A stretch of DNA of 33,699 bases from an uncultured Lachnospiraceae bacterium (GCA_934351255.1 CAKRJH010000021.1:1-33699); one strand, 5' to 3'; positions 1 to 10,427 are shown, numbered from the stretch's first letter. Program-made: numbers and translations. The notes: a model not told the origin generated them from the sequence alone.

Positions 1-39
1 AGGTGTTTGTGTCTGCGCTCTTGCGCGTCAACGAGATAT

Positions 40-68
40 ATCTTATCACCCCTGGCCATGTATGTCAA
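40..68 (-). promoter_or_regulatory. Sigma-A promoter for the minus-strand gene beyond the left edge
   Basis: On the minus strand TTGACA (63-68) is separated by exactly 17 bp from TAAGAT (40-45). This is close to the sigma-A consensus. It lies downstream of the rpoC terminator and reads out of the window, so it drives the next gene. In this lineage that gene is often the rpsL-rpsG-fusA operon, but this is inference because the gene is not in the window. Confidence 0.65.
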
Positions 69-131
69 CACTTTTTTGAAGTTTTTTCTGATTATTTTTC
101 AAACCAACAAAAACAGCCCATACATAAACAG

Positions 132-170
132 TAAAAAGGCAGCAAAGCGGCCGCATATCCGCAGCCGCTT
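132..170 (-). terminator. Intrinsic terminator of rpoBC
   Basis: In the minus transcript a 10-bp stem (161-170 with 145-154, one G-U pair) and a 6-nt loop are followed seven bases later by a run of five T. It starts about 20 bases after the rpoC stop, as expected for the end of the rpoBC transcript. Confidence 0.75.
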
Positions 171-190
171 CGTCCTTTGTATTCTTAAAA

Positions 191-3100
191 TTATACGTCT
201 TCCTCAAGGGAATAAACAACCTCACCATCAGGACCTTTGTCTGGTTTCTGATTGGTTGGCTCCTCCTCAGGGGCAGCCTGATTCATTCTTCCCAAAAAGG
301 CAGCTCTGATCTCCTCGATCTCTCTCTCTGCTTCGTCATCGCAATCCAGCTGTACATTACGATATCTCTTCATACCGGTTCCAGCCGGAATCAGCTTACC
401 AATGATAACATTCTCCTTGAGACCTACCAGTGGATCGATCTTGCCCTTAATTGCAGCATCAGTCAGAACCTTGGTTGTCTCCTGGAAGGATGCTGCTGAC
501 AGGAAGGAATTTGTAGCCAGAGCGGCCTTGGTAATACCAAGCATTACCTGGCTTCCAACAGGAGCTTCTTTGCCCTGTGCCTCCATCTCTTCCACTGTAT
601 CCTCAAATTCCAGTGCATCTACCATGATTCCCGGTAAATAATCGGAATCGCCATTTTCCTCGACACGGATCTTCTTCAGCATCTGACGTACAATAACCTC
701 GATATGCTTATCATTGATCTCTACACCCTGCAGACGGTATACACGCTGCACCTCGCGGATCATATAGTCCTGCACGGCACGTACTCCCTTGATTGCAAGA
801 ATGTCATGTGGATTTACAGAACCCTCGGTCAGCTCATCACCGGCCTCCAGTTCCTGACCCTCGAGCACCTTGATTCGTGATCCGTATGGGATCAGATATG
901 CCTTGGACTCTCCGGTCTCTTTGTTGGTAACTATTACTTCACGCTTTTTCTTGGTATCACGAATAGACACAGTTCCACCGAACTCTGCGATAATAGCAAG
1001 TCCCTTTGGCTTACGCGCCTCAAAAAGCTCCTCGACACGAGGAAGACCCTGTGTGATATCATCACCGGCTACACCACCGGTATGGAAGGTACGCATGGTC
1101 AGCTGGGTACCAGGCTCACCGATAGACTGGGCTGCAATAATACCTACAGCCTCACCAACCTGTACCGGCTCACGGGTAGCCAGGTTTGCACCGTAACATT
1201 TCGCACAGACTCCGACATGAGACTTACAGGTCAGGATTGTACGGATCTTCACGCTTGCCTTGTCTCCGGCGTCAATGATCTTCTTGGTATTGACGATGCG
1301 GGCAGCTCTCTGCGGCGTGATCATATGATTTGCCTTTACAATGAGTTCTCCGTTGTCATCGTACATATTCTCGCATGCGAAGCGTCCGGTGATACGCTCT
1401 TCAAGTGACTCGATCACCTCTTTGCCATCAGTCAGGCCTGTGATCACCATTCCAGGAATAGAATCACGATTCTCGCTACAGTCAACCTCACGGATGATCA
1501 GATCCTGTGATACATCGACCAGACGACGGGTCAGGTAACCGGAATCGGCGGTACGAAGTGCGGTATCGGACAGACCCTTACGTGCACCATGAGCTGAGAT
1601 AAAGTACTCCAATACATCCAGACCCTCACGGAAGTTGGATTTGATCGGGAGCTCGATAGTGCGTCCTGATGTATCTGCCATCAGTCCTCGCATACCGGCC
1701 AGCTGCTTGATCTGCGCCTGGGAACCACGGGCTCCGGAATCAGCCATCATGAAGATGTTGTTGTAACGGTCCAGTCCGGACATCAATGCCTGTGTCAGCT
1801 CATTATCGGCTGCATACCAGGTCGCGATAACCGCTCTGTAACGCTCTTCTTCTGTCAGACGTCCACGACGATAGTTGAATGTAATCTTCTCCACAGTCTT
1901 CTCCGCCTGCTCCAGAATCGCCTTTTTGGACTCTGGGACGGTCATATCTGAAATAGATACGGTCATAGCAGCACGTGTGGAATACTTATATCCAAGTGCC
2001 TTAATGCTGTCCATGGTCTCAGCGGTCGCTGTCGCGCCATGTGCATTGATACACTTCTCCAAAATCTGTTTTAACTGTTTTTTGCCTACGTGGAAATCCA
2101 CTTCCAGCTTCAGGAAGTTATCCGGATCTTCACGATCCACAAATCCAAGATCCTGTGGAAGAATCTCATTGAAGATAAATCTTCCCAGTGTGGATTCGAT
2201 CGTTCTCTGCTCTTTGACACCATCTGCATTGATGCCCTCACGACGTACCTTGATACGGGAATGAAGTGTTAATGCCTCATTCTCATAGGCAACGATTGCC
2301 TCATTGACATCCTTATAGACATTGCCCTCTCCGATCACACCGTCACGCTGCTGGGTCAGATAGTAGATACCAAGCACCATATCCTGGGATGGTACTGCTA
2401 CTACACCACCATCGGATGGCTTCAGCAGGTTATTTGGCGATAACAGCAGGAAACGGCACTCTGCCTGCGCTTCCACGGACAATGGAAGATGCACAGCCAT
2501 CTGGTCTCCATCGAAATCGGCATTGAACGCGGTACATACCAGCGGATGAAGTTTGATCGCTTTACCCTCGACCAGCGTAGGCTCAAACGCCTGGATTCCC
2601 AGTCTGTGAAGGGTAGGAGCACGGTTCAGCATAACCGGATGCTCGCGGATTACTTCCTCAAGCACATCCCATACCTCAGGCTGAAGTTTCTCTACCATCT
2701 TCTTGGCCTGCTTGATATTGTGCGCGGTTCCGTTGGAACAGAGTTCCTTCATAACGAATGGTTTGAACAGCTCGATTGCCATCTCTTTTGGAAGTCCGCA
2801 CTGGTAGATCTTTAACTCAGGACCTACGACGATTACGGAACGACCGGAATAATCGACACGTTTACCTAACAGGTTCTGGCGGAAACGTCCCTGCTTACCC
2901 TTGAGCATATCGGACAGAGACTTCAGCGGTCTGTTTCCAGGTCCGGTGACCGGACGTCCACGTCTGCCATTGTCGATCAGTGCATCCACAGCCTCCTGGA
3001 GCATACGTTTCTCATTGCGCACGATGATGTCCGGTGCACCCAGCTCCAGCAATCTCTTCAGACGGTTATTTCTATTGATGATACGACGATACAGATCGTT

Positions 3101-3886
3101 CATATCAGATGTCGCAAAACGTCCACCATCCAACTGCACCATTGGTCGCAGATCCGGTGGAATGACCGGGATGACCGTAAGGATCATCCACTCCGGCTTG
3201 TTGCCGGACTCGCGGAATGCCTCGATCACATCCAGTCTCTTGATGATTCTGGTACGCTTCTGTCCGGAAGCGGTCTGCAGTTCCTCCTTGAGGTTTGCAG
3301 ATTCCTCGTCCAGGTCAATACTCATCAGAAGCTCCATAATAGACTCTGCTCCCATGCCCGCACGGAATGCATTGCCATATTTCTCATAGGCTTCCTGGTA
3401 CTCGATCTCAGATAAGATCTGTCTCTGGGTCAGATCGGTATTTTCTCCCGGCTCCAGCACAATATAAGAAGCAAAGTACAGCACCTTTTCCAGATTCTTC
3501 GGAGAGATATCCAGGATCAGACCCATACGGCTTGGGATACCCTTGAAATACCAGATATGGGATACCGGTGCAGCCAGTTCAATATGTCCCATACGCTCAC
3601 GACGTACGCTGGACTTGGTAACTTCTACACCACAGCGGTCACAGACAACACCCTTATAACGGATTTTCTTGTACTTACCGCAATAGCATTCCCAGTCTTT
3701 GCTTGGTCCAAAGATCTTCTCACAGAAAAGTCCTGCCTTTTCTGGCTTTAAGGTTCTATAATTGATTGTCTCAGGCTTCTTGACCTCACCACGTGACCAC
3801 TCACGGATCTTCTCAGGAGAAGCAAGACCAATCTTGATCGCATCATATGTGATGTGCTTTTCTTCCTTAACATTACTGTCTGTCAT
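191..3886 (-). CDS. rpoC: DNA-directed RNA polymerase subunit beta'
   Basis: Largest catalytic subunit of RNA polymerase, 1231 residues. The N-terminal zinc site is visible as C67, C69, C82 and C85. The Mg-binding active-site motif NADFDGD lies near residues 455-461. A bridge-helix segment beginning GARKGLSDTALRTADSGY follows around 767-790. A second zinc site is formed by C803, C887, C894 and C897. The start is placed at 3886, four codons inside the longest frame, because GGAGG sits five bases before that ATG. Just upstream is a small GCCC-GAAA-GGGC hairpin (3901-3912), which leaves the ribosome binding site free. It follows rpoB by 65 bases with no terminator between, so the two are cotranscribed. 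Length and motifs are normal for Clostridia. Confidence 0.98.
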   Translation of the reverse strand: MTDSNVKEEKHITYDAIKIGLASPEKIREWSRGEVKKPETINYRTLKPEKAGLFCEKIFGPSKDWECYCGKYKKIRYKGVVCDRCGVEVTKSSVRRERMGHIELAAPVSHIWYFKGIPSRMGLILDISPKNLEKVLYFASYIVLEPGENTDLTQRQILSEIEYQEAYEKYGNAFRAGMGAESIMELLMSIDLDEESANLKEELQTASGQKRTRIIKRLDVIEAFRESGNKPEWMILTVIPVIPPDLRPMVQLDGGRFATSDMNDLYRRIINRNNRLKRLLELGAPDIIVRNEKRMLQEAVDALIDNGRRGRPVTGPGNRPLKSLSDMLKGKQGRFRQNLLGKRVDYSGRSVIVVGPELKIYQCGLPKEMAIELFKPFVMKELCSNGTAHNIKQAKKMVEKLQPEVWDVLEEVIREHPVMLNRAPTLHRLGIQAFEPTLVEGKAIKLHPLVCTAFNADFDGDQMAVHLPLSVEAQAECRFLLLSPNNLLKPSDGGVVAVPSQDMVLGIYYLTQQRDGVIGEGNVYKDVNEAIVAYENEALTLHSRIKVRREGINADGVKEQRTIESTLGRFIFNEILPQDLGFVDREDPDNFLKLEVDFHVGKKQLKQILEKCINAHGATATAETMDSIKALGYKYSTRAAMTVSISDMTVPESKKAILEQAEKTVEKITFNYRRGRLTEEERYRAVIATWYAADNELTQALMSGLDRYNNIFMMADSGARGSQAQIKQLAGMRGLMADTSGRTIELPIKSNFREGLDVLEYFISAHGARKGLSDTALRTADSGYLTRRLVDVSQDLIIREVDCSENRDSIPGMVITGLTDGKEVIESLEERITGRFACENMYDDNGELIVKANHMITPQRAARIVNTKKIIDAGDKASVKIRTILTCKSHVGVCAKCYGANLATREPVQVGEAVGIIAAQSIGEPGTQLTMRTFHTGGVAGDDITQGLPRVEELFEARKPKGLAIIAEFGGTVSIRDTKKKREVIVTNKETGESKAYLIPYGSRIKVLEGQELEAGDELTEGSVNPHDILAIKGVRAVQDYMIREVQRVYRLQGVEINDKHIEVIVRQMLKKIRVEENGDSDYLPGIMVDALEFEDTVEEMEAQGKEAPVGSQVMLGITKAALATNSFLSAASFQETTKVLTDAAIKGKIDPLVGLKENVIIGKLIPAGTGMKRYRNVQLDCDDEAEREIEEIRAAFLGRMNQAAPEEEPTNQKPDKGPDGEVVYSLEEDV

Positions 3887-3951
3887 AGTAACCTCCATCT
3901 GCCCTTTCGGGCGCTATATAGGATTCATAGATACATTAAAATCGCTACCTG

Positions 3952-6900
3952 TTACTGTTCGCTGTCCTCGAATGCGTTGAATTCAAATTCCTGCAGCTCC
4001 TCCGCTGTTCCCTCTGAATATCCGGCCTGCTCGAAGGATTCACCACTGTCGAATGCGAAGTTTGCTCCGCCGTCGATCAGCTCTTCGGTCTCCTCGTTTG
4101 GACCTTCTTCCTCAACATCCTCTGTCATGCACACTTCGTTGCCGTCCTCATCGAGAACTGTAACGTCGAGTGCCAGTGCCTGCAGCTCTTTTAACATAAC
4201 CTTAAAGGATTCCGGAATACCCGGCTCGGAAATGTTCTTACCCTTGATGATCGCCTCATAGGTCTTCACACGTCCAACCACATCATCTGACTTGACAGTC
4301 AGGATCTCCTGCAGTGTGTGTGCAGCACCATAAGCCTCCAGAGCCCAAACCTCCATCTCACCGAAACGCTGTCCACCGAACTGAGCTTTACCACCCAGTG
4401 GCTGCTGTGTAACCAGTGAGTAAGGACCGGTTGAACGTGCATGGATCTTATCATCTACCAGATGATGCAGCTTCAGGTAATGCATGAATCCTACTGTTAC
4501 CTCGCCATCGAAGTACTCTCCGGTACGTCCGTCACGAAGACGAACCTTACCATCGCGGCGGATAGGAACTCCTCTCCACTCCTTGCGGTACTCCTGATTG
4601 GTCAGCAGATACTCCAGCACCTCCGGATCCAGCAGATCCTTGTATTTTTCCTCAAACGGAACCAGATCTTTCAGACGGGCTACCTCTTCGTCATCGCCCT
4701 CCTTGGTTGCTTTCTCGATCTGTTCCTGACGCTCCTGCTCATTTAACGGAGTATTGGCATAATCATTGGCCATCTCCAGAGTGTCCATAATATCGTACTC
4801 GTTGGCACCGTCAAATACCGGTGTTCCTACATTGAAACCAAGCACTTTGGCTGCCAGACTCAGATGGATCTCCAGGACCTGTCCGATATTCATACGGGAA
4901 GGCACACCCAGAGGATTCAGCACGATATCCAGCGGACGTCCGTTTGGAAGGAATGGCATATCTTCGACTGGTAATACTCGGGAAACGACACCCTTGTTAC
5001 CATGACGACCGGCCATCTTATCGCCGACCTGAATCTTACGTTTCTGTGCAATGTAGATGCGTACACTCTCATTTACTCCAGGAGGCAGCTCATCGCCGTT
5101 CTCACGTGTAAATACCTTGGCATCTACGATAATACCGAACTCACCGTGTGGTACCTTCAGGGAAGTATCACGCACTTCTCTGGCCTTCTCGCCGAAGATC
5201 GCACGTAACAGTCTCTCCTCTGCTGTCAGCTCTGTCTCACCCTTTGGTGTAACCTTGCCGACCAGGATATCTCCCGCACGCACTTCCGCACCGATGCGGA
5301 TGATACCTCTCTCGTCGAGATCCTTGAGAGCCTCGTCACCGACACCCGGTACGTCTCTGGTGATCTCCTCTGCGCCGAGCTTGGTATCTCTGGCCTCAGC
5401 CTCATATTCATTGATATGGATGGATGTATAGACATCCTCCTGTACTAATCTCTCACTCAGCAGAACCGCATCCTCGTAGTTATAACCTTCCCAGGTCATA
5501 AATCCGATCAATGGGTTCTTACCTAATGCGATCTCACCACCACAGGTAGAAGGACCATCCGCAATTACCTGGCCTACCTTGATCTCATCGCCCTTGTTGA
5601 CGATCGGGCGCTGGTTCATGCTGGTACCCTGGTTGCTTCGCCGGAATTTGGCCAGCTTATAGCGGTGGGTATCTCCTGTCTCAGACTTGATGATAATCTC
5701 ATTGGATGCAGAGCGCTCTACCACACCGTTCTCCTCAGCGACAACGCAGTTTCCTGAATCGACTGCCGCCTTCATCTCCATACCGGTACCAACCGCAGGA
5801 GCCTCAGTGATCATAAGAGGTACGGCCTGACGCTGCATGTTGGATCCCATCAGTGCACGGTTCGCATCATCGTTCTCCAGGAATGGGATCATGGCAGTTG
5901 CCACAGAGAATACCATCTTTGGAGATACGTCCATCAGATCGATCTTGGACTTCTCAAACTGGGAAGTATCCTCGCGGAAACGACCGGAAATATTAGTGTT
6001 CACAAAATGTCCATCCTCGTCCAGAGGCTCATTGGCCTGTGCGACAATGAACTTGTCCTCCTCATCCGCAGACAGATACACAACCTCGTCTGTTACACGC
6101 GGATTCTGAGGATCTGATTTATCAACAACACGATATGGAGCCTCTACAAATCCATATTCGTTGATGCATGCGTAAGAAGCCAGTGAGTTGATCAGACCGA
6201 TGTTAGGTCCCTCAGGTGTCTCTACAGGACACATACGTCCATAATGTGAGTAATGGACATCTCGCACCTCGAATCCGGCACGGTCTCTTGACAGACCACC
6301 CGGTCCCAATGCAGATAAACGTCTCTTATGAGTCAGCTCACTCAGCGGATTGTTCTGATCCATGAACTGTGACAGCTGGGAACTTCCGAAGAACTCCTTG
6401 ACAGCGGCTGTCACCGGCTTGATGTTGATCAGGGACTGTGCCGTGATCGTAGCCATATCCTGTGTGGACATTCTCTCACGGACAACACGCTCCATACGGG
6501 ACAGACCGATACGATACTGGTTCTGAAGCAGCTCGCCCACCGCACGGATACGACGGTTGCCCAGATGATCGATATCGTCCTTGTTACCGATCTGGTACTC
6601 CAGATGCATGTTGTAGTTGATGGAAGCAAAGATATCTTCCTTGGTGATGTGCTTTGGAATCAGTTCACTGATGTTCTCCTGAATTGCACTGATCACCGCA
6701 TCCTGGTCATCCCCATGCTCATCCAGGATCTGCTTTAATAATGGATAGTAAACATCTTCTGTTACGCCGATGCTTCTTGGCTCAACCTCTGGCAGGAAGT
6801 ACTGAAGGTCAACCATGAGATTGGACAGAACCTTTGTGCTCATGCCCTCTTTCTCTACCATCACATACGGAACTGCTGCATTCTGGATCTGTGTCGCGAT

Positions 6901-7848
6901 ATCCTCGGTCACTACCGTGCCCGCCTCGATCACTTCACCGGTCACGCTGTCGGTAACATCCTCTATCAGTGTGCATCCGACAATACGGTTCTTTAAGTGC
7001 AGCTTCTTGTTAAATTTGTAACGTCCTACCTTCGCCAGATCATAGCGGCGTGGATCGAAGAACATGCCATTGAGCAGGTTCTCTGCACTGTCTACAGACA
7101 ATGGCTCGCCCGGACGCAGCTTCTTGTATAATTCCAGCAGACCATCCTGATAATTATCAGTAGTATCTTTCTCGATACTTGCCAGGATCTTCGGCTCCTC
7201 GCCAAAGACATCCTTGATCTCCTGGTTCGTGCCAAGACCAAGCGCTCTCAGGAATACTGTGATCGGCACCTTACGGTTTCTATCCACACGAACAGAGAAA
7301 ACATCGTTCGAGTCTGTCTCATACTCCAACCAGGCACCACGATTCGGGATAACGGTACATGAGTACAGTTCCTTACCGATCTTATCGTGACCAATTGCAT
7401 AGTAGATTCCCGGGGAACGTACAAGCTGACTTACGATAACACGCTCAGCACCATTGATAATAAAGGTTCCTGTAGCGGTCATCAAAGGAAGATCGCCCAT
7501 GAAAATCTCATGTTCCTTGATCTCCTCGGTTTCCTTATTGTGTAAACGGACTTTTACTTTTAACGGTGCTGCATATGTAGCATCGCGCTCCTTACACTGG
7601 TCAATGTCATACTTGCGCTCATCGCGGCATAACTCAAAATCCACGAATTCCAAGCTCAGACGACCACTGAAGTCAGAGATCGGGGAAATATCCCGGAATA
7701 CCTCTTTTAATCCTTCTTCTAAGAACCACTTATAAGACTCAGTCTGCACCGCAATGAGATTTGGCATCTCAAGTACTTCCTGCTGGCGGGCAAAACTCAT
7801 TCTTACACCGTTACCTACTTTGACTGGACGTAACCTGTTCTTCTCCAT
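3952..7848 (-). CDS. rpoB: DNA-directed RNA polymerase subunit beta
   Basis: Second-largest RNA polymerase subunit, 1298 residues. The rifamycin pocket (about residues 488-518) carries the wild-type residues at the usual resistance positions: D497, H507 and S512 correspond to E. coli D516, H526 and S531. No common cluster I resistance substitution is therefore seen. Downstream motifs such as RMCPVETPEGPNIGLI and GDKMAGRHGNKGVVSR are intact. The C-terminus ends in an acidic tail of about 60 residues. The ATG at 7848 has AAGGAG nine bases upstream. The usual upstream partners rplJ-rplL are not adjacent. Instead rpoB has its own promoter region, shared with a divergent glycosidase gene. Confidence 0.98.
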   Translation of the reverse strand: MEKNRLRPVKVGNGVRMSFARQQEVLEMPNLIAVQTESYKWFLEEGLKEVFRDISPISDFSGRLSLEFVDFELCRDERKYDIDQCKERDATYAAPLKVKVRLHNKETEEIKEHEIFMGDLPLMTATGTFIINGAERVIVSQLVRSPGIYYAIGHDKIGKELYSCTVIPNRGAWLEYETDSNDVFSVRVDRNRKVPITVFLRALGLGTNQEIKDVFGEEPKILASIEKDTTDNYQDGLLELYKKLRPGEPLSVDSAENLLNGMFFDPRRYDLAKVGRYKFNKKLHLKNRIVGCTLIEDVTDSVTGEVIEAGTVVTEDIATQIQNAAVPYVMVEKEGMSTKVLSNLMVDLQYFLPEVEPRSIGVTEDVYYPLLKQILDEHGDDQDAVISAIQENISELIPKHITKEDIFASINYNMHLEYQIGNKDDIDHLGNRRIRAVGELLQNQYRIGLSRMERVVRERMSTQDMATITAQSLINIKPVTAAVKEFFGSSQLSQFMDQNNPLSELTHKRRLSALGPGGLSRDRAGFEVRDVHYSHYGRMCPVETPEGPNIGLINSLASYACINEYGFVEAPYRVVDKSDPQNPRVTDEVVYLSADEEDKFIVAQANEPLDEDGHFVNTNISGRFREDTSQFEKSKIDLMDVSPKMVFSVATAMIPFLENDDANRALMGSNMQRQAVPLMITEAPAVGTGMEMKAAVDSGNCVVAEENGVVERSASNEIIIKSETGDTHRYKLAKFRRSNQGTSMNQRPIVNKGDEIKVGQVIADGPSTCGGEIALGKNPLIGFMTWEGYNYEDAVLLSERLVQEDVYTSIHINEYEAEARDTKLGAEEITRDVPGVGDEALKDLDERGIIRIGAEVRAGDILVGKVTPKGETELTAEERLLRAIFGEKAREVRDTSLKVPHGEFGIIVDAKVFTRENGDELPPGVNESVRIYIAQKRKIQVGDKMAGRHGNKGVVSRVLPVEDMPFLPNGRPLDIVLNPLGVPSRMNIGQVLEIHLSLAAKVLGFNVGTPVFDGANEYDIMDTLEMANDYANTPLNEQERQEQIEKATKEGDDEEVARLKDLVPFEEKYKDLLDPEVLEYLLTNQEYRKEWRGVPIRRDGKVRLRDGRTGEYFDGEVTVGFMHYLKLHHLVDDKIHARSTGPYSLVTQQPLGGKAQFGGQRFGEMEVWALEAYGAAHTLQEILTVKSDDVVGRVKTYEAIIKGKNISEPGIPESFKVMLKELQALALDVTVLDEDGNEVCMTEDVEEEGPNEETEELIDGGANFAFDSGESFEQAGYSEGTAEELQEFEFNAFEDSEQ

Positions 7849-7918
7849 CGATGTTCACTCCTTATAGTTTTTAGAGTATTTTGTGACTTTTAACGTAAGG
7901 GCTTTTCTTTTATCATAA

Positions 7919-7947
7919 ATTATGCTATAATAAAGAAAGGAAGCCAA
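7919..7947 (-). promoter_or_regulatory. Probable rpoBC promoter
   Basis: On the minus strand TTGGCT (7942-7947) is followed after 17 bp by CATAAT (7919-7924). Transcription would begin near 7912, about 60 bases before the rpoB start. Its -10 box is next to the -10 box of the opposing GH3 promoter, so the two cannot be occupied at once. The -35 match is moderate. Confidence 0.5.
7923..7931 (+). promoter_or_regulatory. Extended -10 promoter for the GH3 gene
   Basis: TGCTATAAT is a perfect extended -10 element (TGnTATAAT) facing the glycosidase gene. The -35 position (TTTTCT, 7903-7908) is poor, which is usual for extended -10 promoters. It predicts a leader of about 180 bases. Confidence 0.5.
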
Positions 7948-7952
7948 TTCGC

Positions 7953-7969
7953 CTATTGTGTCACAATAG
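7953..7969. promoter_or_regulatory. 17-bp operator-like palindrome between rpoB and GH3
   Basis: CTATTGTGTCACAATAG is a perfect inverted repeat with 8-bp arms around one central base. It lies just downstream of the predicted GH3 start point and just upstream of the rpoB -35 box. This suits a repressor site for the glycosidase gene. The binding protein is unknown. Further TTGTG/CACAA half-sites lie at 7882, 8042 and 8057. Confidence 0.45.
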
Positions 7970-8120
7970 TGCACTGTCCATCTTATCACCAAATTTCTGT
8001 GGTGTCAAGTGGGCATTTTCGTTTTATTTGTAGCAAACTGCCACAAAGGATTTCTTTTGTGACGGTTTCTTTTCGTTTATGGCTGTTTTTTTATTGATCA
8101 TGAAGGAGGTATTTTACATT

Positions 8121-10427
8121 ATGAAAACAATCGATATCGAGAAGGTTCTTTCTTCTCTGACGCTGGAGGAAAAGGCCAGCCTGTGTTCCGGCATGGATTT
8201 CTGGCACACCCAGGAGATCCCGCGTCTCGACATTCCGGCTGTTATGGTCAGCGACGGCCCAAATGGCCTGCGCAAGCAGGAGGAGGTCACCGACAATCTG
8301 GGGGTCTGCGGGAGCGTGGAAGCCATCTGTTTCCCGACCGCGTCTGCCATGGCCTGCTCATTCGACCGCGATCTGATCCATCAGGTCGGTGAAGCTCTCG
8401 GCGAGGAATGCCAGGCTGAGGGGGTCAGCGTATTGCTGGGGCCCGGTATTAATATGAAGCGTTCCCCTCTGTGCGGACGAAACTTTGAGTATTATTCTGA
8501 GGATCCGTACCTGGCCGGCGAACTTGGTGCCGCCTTTGTCAATGGCGTGCAGTCACAGCACGTGGGCACCAGTCTGAAGCATTTTGCAGCGAACAATCAG
8601 GAAAAGCGCCGCCTCACCATCAGCTCCAAGGTCGATGAGCGTACACTCCGCGAAATCTACCTGACCGCTTTTGAAAAGACCGTCAAACAGGCACAGCCAT
8701 GGACGATCATGTGCAGTTACAACCGTATCAACGGCGTTTATTCCTGCGAAAACAACTGGCTATTGAATGACGTACTCCGCGGCGAATGGGGATATGAAGG
8801 TCTGATGCTCACCGACTGGGGTGCCATGAACGACCGCGTGCCTGCGTTAAAAGCGGGACTGGATCTCGAGATGCCATCTTCCCACGGAGTCCGTGATCAG
8901 CAGATCGTCAAGGCAGTCGAATCCGGCGAACTCTCCATAGAGGTCCTGGATCAGGCGGTTACCCGCGTGCTGACTCTGGTCAACAAATCCATTGAACACC
9001 AGAATGAGAAAACCTCTTATGACAAGCAGAAGCATCATGAACTCGCCAGGAAAGTGGCCTGCGAGTCTGCCGTTTTATTGAAAAATGAAAAAGTTCTTCC
9101 TATAAAGAAAGAACAGAAAGTATTGATCATCGGTGAATTTGCCAGGAATCCACGGATTCAGGGCGGAGGTTCCAGCCACATCAACTGCACGCAGATTGAC
9201 AGTGCACTGGATGCCCTCAAGCACAATCCGAATATTCAGTTTGAACAGGGATATTCTCTGGAAGATGTCTCCGAGGAGATGGAACTCAAGATGCGCGCCG
9301 ATGCAATGGAGGCAGCCATGGACGTCGATGTCGCTGTCATCTTTGCCGGCCTTCCGGATTCCTACGAGAGCGAAGGCTTCGACAGAACACACATCGACCT
9401 TCCGGAAGCACAGAACAAGTTGATCGAAGCAGTCTCCAAAGCTCAGGCCAATACCGTCGTAGTTCTTCACAACGGTTCTCCGGTCACAATGCCATGGCTC
9501 GGCCGTGTGCGCAGCGTCCTGGAGATGTATCTGGCCGGCGAAGCCAGTGGTTCCGCTGCTGTGGATCTGTTATACGGCAAGGTAAATCCTTCCGGAAAAC
9601 TGGCCGAGACTTTCCCTCTGTATCTGGAGGACAACCCATCCTATCTTACGTTCCCGGGAAACCAGCAGGAAGTCTGCTACCAGGAAGGGGTCTTCATTGG
9701 ATACCGCTACTATGACAAGAAGCGCATGGAAGTCCTGTTCCCATTTGGACACGGACTCAGCTACACAGACTTCGACTATGAGAATATCACTCTTCTGGTC
9801 AATGACGAACCGGTAGCTACCGATCAGGACCATATGCCGCACATCAAGGACACCGATTCACTCCGCGTCCAGATGACATTGAAAAATATCGGCGAAGTAG
9901 CCGGTGCCGAAGTAGTACAGCTCTATGTATACAACGCACCATGTGAGGATGCACGTCCGCTCTGCGAACTGCGCGGATTCCAGAAGGTCTATCTGAAACC
10001 CGGCAAGAGCAAGACGATCACCCTCGAGCTCGACAAACGCGCCTTCTCCTACTATCACACAGGTCTGCACGACTGGTACGCTCCATCCGGAGAGTATATC
10101 ATCTTCCTGGGGTCTTCTTCCCGCGATCTGCGTGCTCCGATCTGGGTATCTCTGGAGAGCACCGCGGAACTTCCGTATGTTGTGGACGGCACTTCCTCCC
10201 CGGCAGACATCCGCAAACATGTCAAAGACACCGCCCCACTGGATGCCCTGCTCACAAAGAGCGGGTTCTCACTTGCTGCAGATACCAATGACTCCATGGG
10301 CGATGGAACCGGACAGATGTTAGAGGCAATGTTCTCGGACACCCCTCTGCACTCCATCCTCTCCTTTAGCGAGACCGTGACACAGGAGGACATTGACGAG
10401 GCGATTGCCGCACTCAACCGCCAATAA
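8121..10427 (+). CDS. Glycoside hydrolase family 3 beta-glucosidase
   Basis: Retaining exo-glycosidase of family GH3, 768 residues, probably releasing beta-linked glucose or xylose from oligosaccharides. The N-terminal (alpha/beta)8 domain holds the nucleophile in LTDWGA (D232). It also has the family motifs KHFAANNQE and GRNFEYYSEDPYLAGE. The alpha/beta sandwich domain carries the likely acid/base in SEGFDR (E418). A fibronectin III-like domain follows around 590-690. No signal peptide or membrane segment is seen, so it should work in the cytoplasm on imported sugars, yet no sugar transporter adjoins it. The start at 8121 is chosen over an ATG 14 codons upstream because AAGGAGG lies at 8103-8109. 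The exact substrate cannot be told from sequence. Confidence 0.93.
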   Translation: MKTIDIEKVLSSLTLEEKASLCSGMDFWHTQEIPRLDIPAVMVSDGPNGLRKQEEVTDNLGVCGSVEAICFPTASAMACSFDRDLIHQVGEALGEECQAEGVSVLLGPGINMKRSPLCGRNFEYYSEDPYLAGELGAAFVNGVQSQHVGTSLKHFAANNQEKRRLTISSKVDERTLREIYLTAFEKTVKQAQPWTIMCSYNRINGVYSCENNWLLNDVLRGEWGYEGLMLTDWGAMNDRVPALKAGLDLEMPSSHGVRDQQIVKAVESGELSIEVLDQAVTRVLTLVNKSIEHQNEKTSYDKQKHHELARKVACESAVLLKNEKVLPIKKEQKVLIIGEFARNPRIQGGGSSHINCTQIDSALDALKHNPNIQFEQGYSLEDVSEEMELKMRADAMEAAMDVDVAVIFAGLPDSYESEGFDRTHIDLPEAQNKLIEAVSKAQANTVVVLHNGSPVTMPWLGRVRSVLEMYLAGEASGSAAVDLLYGKVNPSGKLAETFPLYLEDNPSYLTFPGNQQEVCYQEGVFIGYRYYDKKRMEVLFPFGHGLSYTDFDYENITLLVNDEPVATDQDHMPHIKDTDSLRVQMTLKNIGEVAGAEVVQLYVYNAPCEDARPLCELRGFQKVYLKPGKSKTITLELDKRAFSYYHTGLHDWYAPSGEYIIFLGSSSRDLRAPIWVSLESTAELPYVVDGTSSPADIRKHVKDTAPLDALLTKSGFSLAADTNDSMGDGTGQMLEAMFSDTPLHSILSFSETVTQEDIDEAIAALNRQ

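Noticed and set aside
3899..3951. Terminator or attenuator between rpoB and rpoC
   Set aside because: Only a 4-bp GNRA-loop hairpin is present with no T-run, so cotranscription is expected.
4000..7848. Rifamycin-resistance change in rpoB
   Set aside because: All usual resistance positions in the drug pocket carry the wild-type residue.
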